NCBI RefSeq assembly: GCF_000519045.1
Contig: NZ_KI912532.1
Span: forward strand, 3,153,867-3,217,866
Direction of reading: 5' to 3'
DNA from: Dechloromonas agitata is5
Lineage (GTDB): Bacteria; Pseudomonadota; Gammaproteobacteria; Burkholderiales; Rhodocyclaceae
Length of the DNA stretch: 64,000 bases
This document shows positions 57,245-64,000 of the stretch, in pieces. Position 1 is the first letter of the stretch, and the number at the start of each line of letters is the position of its first letter. Made by a program: the position numbers and the translations under genes. The notes under the pieces were generated by a model, which saw nothing but the letters and a program-made list of their open reading frames with translations, was not told the DNA's origin and did not search any database.

Positions 57245-58459
57245 ATGGTCAAACTCGCCTTCCGCAACATTTTCCGGCAACGCGTCAGAACCGCCATTAC
57301 GCTTGCGGCGATTACGTTTGGTGTTGCCGGGCTCATTCTGGCAGGTGGTTTCGTCCGGGATATTTTCTTTCAGTTGGGCGAGGCCTTGATCCACTCCCAG
57401 TCCGGCCATTTGCAGATCGTGAAGAGTGGTTTCTTCACCTATGGTTCGCGGTCGCCGGAAAAATTCCTGATCGCGGCACCTCAGCTCCTGAAGCAGGAGG
57501 TAGCGCAACTACCGGAGGTCCAGGAGGTACTGGAGCGTGTCAGCTTTTCAGGGCTGCTGAATAACGGGAAAACGGACTGGCCGATCATTGCGGACGGTAT
57601 AGAGCCCGATGGCGAAGCACGTCTCGGCAGCTTCATCCAGATTGTGGAGGGTCGCCAGCTCTCTCAGCGGGACGCATTCGGCATTGCTGTCGGGCAGGGT
57701 GTTGCCAAAGCCCTCGGCCTCAAAACAGGAGACAAGGTCTTTCTACTGGCCAACACGCCGGAGGGGGCGCTGAATACCCTGGAGCTGGACGTTGTCGGCA
57801 TCTTCCAAAGCTTTTCGAAGGATTACGACGCGCGCTACATCCGTCTTCCCTTGGCGGCTGCTCAGGAGCTTCTCAACTCGAATGGAATCAACCGCCTGGT
57901 GATCTCCCTGAAGTCCACAGCAGAGACAGCCACGGTCGCCAGAAAACTCGACGGCATGCTCAAATCCGGCGAATTCGAGAGCCGCACCTGGATTCAACTG
58001 AATGATTTTTACGAGAAAACCGTGGCGCTATATGAACAGCAGTTCGGTTTCCTCCAGTTCATCATTCTGATCATGGTGCTTTTGAGCGTGGCCAACAGCG
58101 TCAGCATGAGCATTTTCGAGCGCACGGGCGAATTTGGCACGCTTCTGGCGACCGGCAGCCGCCCGGCAGACGTGATCCGACTGCTCATGACGGAAAGCGC
58201 CTTGCTCGGCTTGATTGGCGCACTGCTCGGTGTTGCATTCGGTGTTACGGCAGGCGTGCTGATTTCTCATGTCGGCATCCCGATGCCGCCGCCCCCCAAT
58301 GCCAACATCGGCTACCTTGCCACGATTCAATTGGTGCCCATCGATATTGCCCGGTCGTTTGCCATCGGTTTCCTGGCAACCACGCTGGCCTGTATTTGGC
58401 CGGGAATTCGTGTCGTCAAGCTGCCAATCATCGATGCACTGAGACAAAACCAGATCTGA
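57245..58459 (+). CDS. FtsX/MacB-type ABC transporter permease 2
   Basis: This 404-aa protein starts 6 bp after permease 1 and is clearly paralogous (RNIFRQRVRTAITLAAITFG; ERTGEFGTLLATGSRPADVI; HVGIPMPPPPNANIGY). The topology is the same: one helix, periplasmic domain, three helices. Together they would form a LolCE-like heterodimer needing a LolD-type ATPase encoded elsewhere. Confidence 0.9.
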   Translation: MVKLAFRNIFRQRVRTAITLAAITFGVAGLILAGGFVRDIFFQLGEALIHSQSGHLQIVKSGFFTYGSRSPEKFLIAAPQLLKQEVAQLPEVQEVLERVSFSGLLNNGKTDWPIIADGIEPDGEARLGSFIQIVEGRQLSQRDAFGIAVGQGVAKALGLKTGDKVFLLANTPEGALNTLELDVVGIFQSFSKDYDARYIRLPLAAAQELLNSNGINRLVISLKSTAETATVARKLDGMLKSGEFESRTWIQLNDFYEKTVALYEQQFGFLQFIILIMVLLSVANSVSMSIFERTGEFGTLLATGSRPADVIRLLMTESALLGLIGALLGVAFGVTAGVLISHVGIPMPPPPNANIGYLATIQLVPIDIARSFAIGFLATTLACIWPGIRVVKLPIIDALRQNQI

Positions 58460-58517
58460 AACCAGATGCCGGCCTCACCCTGGGTCATCCACAACAAATC
58501 AGGAGCGGGAGTTCATC

Positions 58518-59426
58518 ATGCGCAAATTTGATTACGACGCCGCATTCTCCAGAAATATCGGTTGGGTAACTGAACAGGAGCAGGAGCGCCTGAAAAATTG
58601 CCGGGTGGCCATTGGTGGCCTCGGCGGTGTCGGCGGTGTCCACCTGTTGACTTTGGCGCGACTGGGCATCGGAAAATTTAGTGTCGCCGATTTTGACACC
58701 TTCGACTTTGTCAATTTCAACCGCCAAGTGGGCGCAACGATGAGTTCGCTCGACCGCCCCAAGCTCGACGTTCTCCGGGCGATGGCCCTGGATGTCAATC
58801 CGGAACTCGACATGCGGCTGTTCCCCGAAGGCATCACCGACGAGAATCTGGATCAGTTCCTCGAAGGGGTGGACGTCTATGTCGATGGCCTCGATTTTTT
58901 TGCCTTTCACGTGCGACGCCAGACATTCGCCGCCTGCCGGGCGAAAGGTATTCCTGTCGTCACGGCAGCCCCATTGGGTTTTGGCACTGCCGTCCTGGTC
59001 TTCAGCCCGACTGGCATGTCTGCCGAAGATTATTTCGGTTTCGAGGGCTGCGACGAACTCGAGATGGCGATTCGATTCCTCATCGGGTTATCACCCGCCG
59101 TTCTGCAGCGCGGCTATGTTGCCGACATGAGCCGCATCAGCCTGCCGGAGCGCCGTGGCCCTTCCTCGATTGCATCGTGCCAGTTATGTGCCGGCGTCGC
59201 GGCTGTCGAAACGCTGAAACTGCTGCTTGGCCGGGGCGATGTTCGCTCCGCCCCATGGGGAAGCCAGTTCGACGCTTACCGGATGAAATACGTTCGTACC
59301 TGGCGCCCCTGGGGATTCAGGAACCCGTTGCAGCGCCTGATGCGCTTCCTTGTCCGGCAGCAACTCAGGAAAACCACCCCCGCCGCTGCCCCACGCCGAG
59401 GGCAATCAAGCTGTTCGCTTTCGTGA
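58518..59426 (+). CDS. ThiF/MoeB/E1-like adenylyltransferase
   Basis: This 302-aa protein lies 58 bp after permease 2. The nucleotide-binding loop is VAIGGLGGVGGVHLLTLARL, the acidic segment ADFDTFDFVNFNRQVGATMS with the catalytic-type Arg, and the conserved Asp is in DVYVDGLDFFAFHVR. Only one CxxC (IASCQLCAG) is seen, so the structural zinc site of MoeB may be incomplete. Such enzymes adenylate a C-terminal carboxylate of a protein or peptide. No ubiquitin-like or short peptide partner is visible. The link with the two permeases suggests a modify-and-export or envelope role (inference). Confidence 0.85.
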   Translation: MRKFDYDAAFSRNIGWVTEQEQERLKNCRVAIGGLGGVGGVHLLTLARLGIGKFSVADFDTFDFVNFNRQVGATMSSLDRPKLDVLRAMALDVNPELDMRLFPEGITDENLDQFLEGVDVYVDGLDFFAFHVRRQTFAACRAKGIPVVTAAPLGFGTAVLVFSPTGMSAEDYFGFEGCDELEMAIRFLIGLSPAVLQRGYVADMSRISLPERRGPSSIASCQLCAGVAAVETLKLLLGRGDVRSAPWGSQFDAYRMKYVRTWRPWGFRNPLQRLMRFLVRQQLRKTTPAAAPRRGQSSCSLS

Positions 59427-59537
59427 AATACTTCTGGGCCAAGCTTTCCGCTGCGCAGTATTCTGGCATCGTTTCCATTATCATTATGCCCGCTGCTTAG
59501 CCTTGACCCCGATTGCGACTTAACCAAGGAAATGATC

Positions 59538-60158
59538 ATGAACCGTTTCTTCAACCGGCAGACCTCCATGACGAAGTGGCTTCTGGTCGCCGTCACCCTG
59601 ATGCTGGGAGCCTGTGCCTCCCACCCGAACGCGCCGATGAATGCGGCAACGGCTGACTACAGCTACAAGATTGGCCCCGGCGATACGCTCAATATCGTCG
59701 TCTGGCGCAACCCCGAGCTTTCAATGAGCGTTCCGGTGCGCCCGGATGGAAAAATCTCCTCCCCGCTGATCGACGACCTGCAGGCCATGGGTAAGGATTC
59801 GACCTCCCTGGCCCGCGACATCGAGAAGGAGCTGGCCAAGTTCATCCGTGATCCGGTCGTCACCGTCATCGTCACCGGCTTCGTCGGACCGTACAGCGAG
59901 CAAATCCGCGTCATCGGACAGGCAACCAAACCGCAGATTCTCGCCTACAAGCAGAAAATGACAATCCTCGACGTGATGATCGCGGTCGGTGGCATCACCG
60001 ACTTCGCCGATGGCAACCGGGCCACCATCCTGCGTACCTCCGAAAACAACGCGCAATACCGCGTGCGCCTCAAGGACCTGGTCAAGAACGGCGATGTGAC
60101 GGCAAACGTCGAGATGAAGCCCGGCGATGTACTCATCATCCCGCAGAGCTGGTTCTGA
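59538..60158 (+). CDS. XrtA-system polysaccharide export protein (Wza family)
   Basis: The protein has 206 aa from ATG 59538 (AAGGA 7 nt upstream; ATG 59532 is too close). The lipoprotein signal is WLLVAVTLMLGACAS. The Poly_export domain reads YSYKIGPGDTLNIVVWRNPE, and SLBB-type text follows (IRVIGQATKPQILAYKQKMT, LDVMIAVGGI). Its length and position ahead of chain-length and BY-kinase genes match the PEP-CTERM/XrtA-associated export lipoprotein. It forms the outer-membrane exit for the exopolysaccharide. Confidence 0.92.
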   Translation: MNRFFNRQTSMTKWLLVAVTLMLGACASHPNAPMNAATADYSYKIGPGDTLNIVVWRNPELSMSVPVRPDGKISSPLIDDLQAMGKDSTSLARDIEKELAKFIRDPVVTVIVTGFVGPYSEQIRVIGQATKPQILAYKQKMTILDVMIAVGGITDFADGNRATILRTSENNAQYRVRLKDLVKNGDVTANVEMKPGDVLIIPQSWF

Positions 60159-60181
60159 GTTCATTCTGATCCGAACAATCT

Positions 60182-60210
60182 GCCCCTGCTCACCCCAGGG
60201 GCTTTAATTT
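60182..60210 (+). terminator. Possible attenuator within the polysaccharide operon
   Basis: GCCCCTG-CTCACCC-CAGGGGC is followed by TTTAATTTT, 24 bp after the export gene and 12 bp before the chain-length gene. It would lower expression of the downstream genes. Confidence 0.65.
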
Positions 60211-60221
60211 TGAGCTTCTAG

Positions 60222-61781
60222 ATGGAAGAAATTCTTCGCCAGGCACTCACCATCCTGCGGGCGACGTGGAAACACCGTCGTCTCGGCATGCTGACCGCAT
60301 GGATCATCGGTGCAGTGGCCGCCGGGGTGATATTGCGTATTCCCAACCAATACGAAGCATCTGCCCGAATCTATGTCGACACCCAGTCGATCCTGCGCCC
60401 GCTGATGTCCGGCCTCGCCGTTCAGCCGAACATCGAGCAGCAGATCATGATGCTCAGCCGCACCCTGATCAGCCGGCCGAATATCGAAAAACTGATCCGG
60501 ATGGCAGACCTCGACCTCAACATCAAGAGCAAGAGCCAGCAAGAAGCCCTGATCGACGACCTGACCAAGACCCTGAAGATCCAGAGCGTCGGCCGCGACA
60601 ACCTGTACACCATCGCCTTCCGCGACCCGGACCCCGCCAAGGCGCAACGTGTCGTGCAGGCGCTGGTTTCCATCTTCATCGAATCAAGCCTCGGCGACAA
60701 ACGCCAGGATACGGACAGTGCGCGCAAATTCATTGAAGAACAGATCAAGAACTATGAAAAGAAACTCGAAGCCGCTGAAAATCGCCTGAAAGACTTCAAG
60801 CTGCGCAATATCGAACTGGCTACATCCGAGGGGAAAAGCGGCGTCGATCGCATCAGCGAGCTCAGCGTGCAGTTGAACAACGCCCGCCTGCAACTCCGGG
60901 AAGCGGAGCAATCGCGTGACGCGCTACGCCGCCAGATCGCCGGCGAAGAGCCCGTCCTGCTGCCCGACTCCTCGATCGGCGAATCCAGCGTTTCGCTGCC
61001 CGAGATCGACGGCCGGATCGACACCCAGAAACGCAACCTCGACACCCTGTTGCAACGCTATACCGAGCAACACCCCGACGTGATCGGCACGCGCCGTCTG
61101 ATCAAGGATCTGGAAGAACAAAAACGCCAGGAAATCCTGGCACGCAAAAAATATGCAGCTGCCAATCCGGGCGCCTCGGTCAGCAACAACCCGGTCTATC
61201 AGCAGTTGAAGGTTTCCCTGGCCGAAGCCGAGGCGAATGCCGCCTCGCTGCGCGCCCGGGTCAGCGAATACGAAGAGCGTTACAAGCGAACGGCCACGCT
61301 GATGAAAACCCAGCCACAACTGGAGACCGAACTCGCCCAGCTCAATCGGGACTACGAACTGGACAAGCGCAATTACGAGCAGCTCGTCGCCCGCCGCGAT
61401 TCGGCCGAACTGACCGTCGACCTCGACACAGCCGGCTCCATGGCCGACTTCCGCCTGATCGACCCGCCACGCGCCTCCAACACACCGGTTGCTCCCAACC
61501 GCCTGATGCTGCTGCCCCTGGGCCTGCTCCTTGCCATCGCCGGCGGCTTGTTCGTGGCTTTTGCGGCCAGCCAGATTCGCCCTGTCTTCTTCGACAGTAA
61601 AACGCTGCGCGACGCGATCGATCTGCCGGTGATCGGCTCGGTATCGCTGATTCCCAACGAAGCACGAAAGCTAAAGGAAAAATCCAGCCTCCGCCGCTTC
61701 CTGATCGCGCTGGCCGGACTGGTACTCGCCTATACAACTGGAATTGGCGCACTGGTTTTCATCGCGCAACGTGCCAACTGA
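60222..61781 (+). CDS. XrtA-system polysaccharide chain-length determinant (Wzz/GNVR type)
   Basis: This 519-aa inner-membrane protein has helix 1 at about 18-40 (RLGMLTAWIIGAVAAGVIL). A Wzz periplasmic domain follows (YEASARIYVDTQSILRPLMS), then long coiled coil from about 165 to 390 (EEQIKNYEKKLEAAENRLKD). A GNVR-type block (AQLNRDYELDKRNYEQLVAR) precedes helices near 425-450 and 490-515. It sets polymer length together with the following kinase. Confidence 0.93.
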   Translation: MEEILRQALTILRATWKHRRLGMLTAWIIGAVAAGVILRIPNQYEASARIYVDTQSILRPLMSGLAVQPNIEQQIMMLSRTLISRPNIEKLIRMADLDLNIKSKSQQEALIDDLTKTLKIQSVGRDNLYTIAFRDPDPAKAQRVVQALVSIFIESSLGDKRQDTDSARKFIEEQIKNYEKKLEAAENRLKDFKLRNIELATSEGKSGVDRISELSVQLNNARLQLREAEQSRDALRRQIAGEEPVLLPDSSIGESSVSLPEIDGRIDTQKRNLDTLLQRYTEQHPDVIGTRRLIKDLEEQKRQEILARKKYAAANPGASVSNNPVYQQLKVSLAEAEANAASLRARVSEYEERYKRTATLMKTQPQLETELAQLNRDYELDKRNYEQLVARRDSAELTVDLDTAGSMADFRLIDPPRASNTPVAPNRLMLLPLGLLLAIAGGLFVAFAASQIRPVFFDSKTLRDAIDLPVIGSVSLIPNEARKLKEKSSLRRFLIALAGLVLAYTTGIGALVFIAQRAN

Positions 61782-61790
61782 GATCGATAG

Positions 61791-62738
61791 ATGAGCCTCA
61801 TAGAACAAGCTGCCAAGCGCCTCGAGCAACTTCGTCAAGCCGGCGTCGAACTCCCCCCCGACGACAAGCCGGTGCCACCGGCACCGAAGCATCCCCCGGT
61901 CGATACCGCTCGCCCACCTCTTAGCCCTCCCGGCTTTACCGACAAGCTCCCCGCGGACACGGCGACAGCCGATCGCGTGAGCAAGCCGACGAGCAAATCG
62001 GTCACGATCAATCTCGAGGCGATCGCTGCCTCCAACCTCCTGGTACCCAACGGCGCACGCAGTCAACTGGCCGACGAGTTCCGGGTCATCAAGCGGCCGC
62101 TCATCGCCAATGCAATGGGCCGCCATGGCAACGCCATCGCCAACGGCAACCTGATCATGGTGACCAGCGCACTGCCCGGTGAAGGCAAGAGCTTTACCGC
62201 GATCAACCTGGCGATCAGCATCGCGATGGAACTCGACAACACCGTGATGCTGGTCGATGCCGACGTCGCCCGCCCCTCAGTGCTCAACATGCTCGGCCTG
62301 CCGCCCAGTCATGGCCTGCTGGATGTGCTGGAAGCCAACTCCCTCGACATTTCGGAGGCCCTGTTGCGGACGAACATCGAGAAATTGTCGATCCTGCCGA
62401 GCGGTACGCCGCACCCAAGAGCGACCGAACTGCTGGCCAGCGACACGATGAATCGCCTGCTCGACGACATGTCGCGCCGCTACAGCGACCGCATCATCAT
62501 TTTCGATTCCCCGCCGCTGCTGCTGACGACGGAAGCCAGGGTATTGGCCACCCACATGGGCCAGGTCGTCATGGTCGTCAATGCCGAAAACACGGCGCAG
62601 GCTGCCGTCAAGCAGGCTGTCACGACCATTGAATCCTGCCCGCAGAAAATGCTGGTGCTCAATCAGGTCCGCTCGGATAAGACCGACGGCTACGGCTATG
62701 GATACGGCTACGGATATGGGCACCAACATGAAACTTGA
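61791..62738 (+). CDS. XrtA-associated tyrosine autokinase (BY-kinase)
   Basis: This 315-aa cytosolic BY-kinase has a Pro-rich N-terminus and Walker A TSALPGEGKSFTAINLA. Walker A' is VMLVDADVARPSVLN and Walker B DRIIIFDSPPLLLTTEA. The C-terminus is a Tyr cluster made of five consecutive YG pairs just before HQHET, the autophosphorylation tail. It partners the chain-length protein. It overlaps the next gene by 11 bp. Confidence 0.93.
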   Translation: MSLIEQAAKRLEQLRQAGVELPPDDKPVPPAPKHPPVDTARPPLSPPGFTDKLPADTATADRVSKPTSKSVTINLEAIAASNLLVPNGARSQLADEFRVIKRPLIANAMGRHGNAIANGNLIMVTSALPGEGKSFTAINLAISIAMELDNTVMLVDADVARPSVLNMLGLPPSHGLLDVLEANSLDISEALLRTNIEKLSILPSGTPHPRATELLASDTMNRLLDDMSRRYSDRIIIFDSPPLLLTTEARVLATHMGQVVMVVNAENTAQAAVKQAVTTIESCPQKMLVLNQVRSDKTDGYGYGYGYGYGHQHET

Positions 62739-64000
62739 CCGCTTGTTCCCCGCAGCACACCTCGCAGCGATGGTCGCCGCCTACTTATGCGCCCAATCCA
62801 TTCAGGCGCAGCAGATTTCCGGCTCTGTACTGTCTGAATCGTCCACCGCAACAGGCTCGCAACCGGCGTTTCTCGGTGGAAACAACATGGGCAGTGGTGA
62901 TGGGCGTGCCTTCATCATCACGCCACGCATCACCCTCGGCGAAACCTGGAGTGACAACGTTCGCCTGAATGCCGGATCGACAGGCAGCAAGGAAAGTGGC
63001 TTCATCACCGAGCTGGCGCCGGGGGTCCGCGTCGACGCCCGAACGGCACGCCTGAAAGCCTATTTCGACTATTCGTTGCGCGGCCAGTTCTACTCGACGC
63101 CCTCCGGCTACAGCCGGACGCAAAATCAGCTCAACACCTTCGGCACGCTCGAAGCCGTTTCAAACTGGCTTTACGTCGACTTCAGCGGGATCATTGCCCA
63201 GCAGGCCATTTCGGCGTTCGGGACACAATCTCCCGGCAGTGCCAACATCAACAACAATACGACAGAAACCTCGACTTATCGCCTGTCGCCCTACATTCGT
63301 GGCCAGGTGGCCGGAGTCGCCGAGTATCTGCTGCGTTACAACTACTCGACGACACATGCCAATGCGTCAATCGCGTCCGACGTCGACCTCGCCGAATGGG
63401 TCGGTCAGTTGCGCGGCAGCACCCCGTTCCAGAGCTTGCGCTGGGCGCTGGATGCGTCGCAGCAGACCGCCGAGTACAGCTACGGGCGCAAGACCGATTC
63501 CGACCGTTTCACGGCATCCGCTACCTATATCGTGGTTCCGCAGTTCCGGGTGACCTTCAGCGGAGGGCAAGAAGCCAACAACTATGCTTCCGTGGACAAG
63601 GAAAGCCACACCACCCATGGCTATGGGTTCGACTGGAATCCGACCGAGCGGACGCAGATTTCGGCCTTCCGTGATAAGCGCTTCTTCGGAGACGGGCATC
63701 GCTACACCGTCAACCAGCGCTTCCCATTGAGCAGCATCAGCTATTCTGATACCAAGGATGTATCGATATTGCCGAATCAGTTCACCTCCGTCGGTATGGG
63801 AACCGTGTTTGATCTTTTCAAGCAGATCTGCAGACAACAGTTGGCCAGCCAACTCCCGGACCCCATTCAGCTCGACATTGCTGCGAACAACTGTGCCAGC
63901 GTCTTGAGTGCGGCATCAGGGGTCTCAGCCAGCACGCCGGTTACCAGCAGTTTCCTGAGCTCACGCGCCACCATTCAGCGCCGGCAGCAACTGGCACTGG
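62728..64000 (+). CDS. PEP-CTERM system-associated outer-membrane protein (TIGR03016-type), partial
   Basis: The frame opens at ATG 62728, inside the kinase gene, and is still open at the window end (about 424 codons visible). The signal peptide is AAMVAAYLCAQSIQAQ. Then come beta-barrel-like repeats: FIITPRITLGETWSDNVRLN, LKAYFDYSLRGQFYSTPSGY, YLLRYNYSTTHANAS, VTFSGGQEANNYAS. The position after the BY-kinase is that of the TIGR03016 family in XrtA clusters. It is probably an outer-membrane barrel assisting polysaccharide or PEP-CTERM protein export; its function is unproven. Confidence 0.88.
   Translation, partial: MKLDRLFPAAHLAAMVAAYLCAQSIQAQQISGSVLSESSTATGSQPAFLGGNNMGSGDGRAFIITPRITLGETWSDNVRLNAGSTGSKESGFITELAPGVRVDARTARLKAYFDYSLRGQFYSTPSGYSRTQNQLNTFGTLEAVSNWLYVDFSGIIAQQAISAFGTQSPGSANINNNTTETSTYRLSPYIRGQVAGVAEYLLRYNYSTTHANASIASDVDLAEWVGQLRGSTPFQSLRWALDASQQTAEYSYGRKTDSDRFTASATYIVVPQFRVTFSGGQEANNYASVDKESHTTHGYGFDWNPTERTQISAFRDKRFFGDGHRYTVNQRFPLSSISYSDTKDVSILPNQFTSVGMGTVFDLFKQICRQQLASQLPDPIQLDIAANNCASVLSAASGVSASTPVTSSFLSSRATIQRRQQLAL

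Noticed and set aside
59427-59537. TGGCATCGTTTCCAT considered as a sigma-54 promoter of the polysaccharide cluster
   Set aside because: The -12 GC is missing at the required position.
62690-62722. Short tandem repeat of Gly-Tyr codons considered as a variable locus
   Set aside because: Tyr-rich C-terminal tails are a normal functional feature of BY-kinases.

Overview
GC-rich, densely coded DNA that looks like the chromosome of a betaproteobacterium. Several features point to the Rhodocyclales (Dechloromonas/Zoogloea/Accumulibacter-like): the DUF802-OmpA-DUF2894 cluster, an XrtA/PEP-CTERM exopolysaccharide cluster, a BCAM0308-family protein and heavy PAS/GGDEF signalling. The genus is inferred from gene content and not proven.

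Layout. 0-4.3 kb: end of a DUF802/OmpA/DUF2894 operon, a methyltransferase and SelO. 4.5-13.4 kb: a cell-surface locus resembling the Fap functional-amyloid system. It holds a VpsR-like sigma-54 activator, a FapF-like outer-membrane barrel, and a convergent operon for a 620-aa Gly/Ala/Ser/Thr-rich exported protein, a small exported protein, a C39-peptidase-like protein and a FapE-like protein. A near-consensus sigma-54 promoter precedes that operon, and a NarX/NarL-type two-component pair follows. 13.3-21.5 kb: an RtcA-like gene whose start codon lies in the target duplication of an IS1380-type element, hsp20, a THxN-type PEP-CTERM protein with its own sigma-54-like promoter, a PEBP gene frameshifted by a 25-bp tandem triplication, a BCAM0308 protein, a DHH phosphoesterase and a cytochrome c. 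21.8-27.3 kb: a PAS-GGDEF diguanylate cyclase and a large GAF/PAS histidine kinase with a FixJ-type regulator. 27.5-31.2 kb: yggL, a DEDDh exonuclease, an IS256 element and a Bax-inhibitor-1 family protein. 31.5-39.5 kb: an IS-rich scar (IS3, IS5 relic, IS21) joined to an integrase/excisionase/repressor module beside tRNA-Val(CAC). 39.5-54.7 kb: housekeeping genes (gltX, a duplicated Ala-Glu-Asp tRNA array, mltD, Yej-type ABC transporter, tRNA-Ser, mltF, serS, sulP, rarA). 54.8-64 kb: a second PEP-CTERM protein with a sigma-54 promoter, two FtsX-like permeases with a ThiF-like adenylyltransferase, then the first genes of the XrtA polysaccharide cluster (Wza-type export protein, Wzz-type chain-length protein, BY-kinase and a TIGR03016-type outer-membrane protein that runs off the window).

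How it fits together. The theme is a sigma-54-controlled extracellular matrix. Three surface-protein transcription units (the Gly-rich operon and both PEP-CTERM genes) each have a -24/-12 element with exact 10-nt GG-GC spacing. A GAFTGA-containing activator sits beside the amyloid-like locus, and a diguanylate cyclase with an intact RxxD site lies nearby. The most novel item is the Fap-like locus, with a structural protein unlike FapB/FapC and a shared C-terminal Q/N motif in three of its exported proteins. The contingency-like 25-bp repeat in the PEBP gene and the permease-ThiF trio are next.
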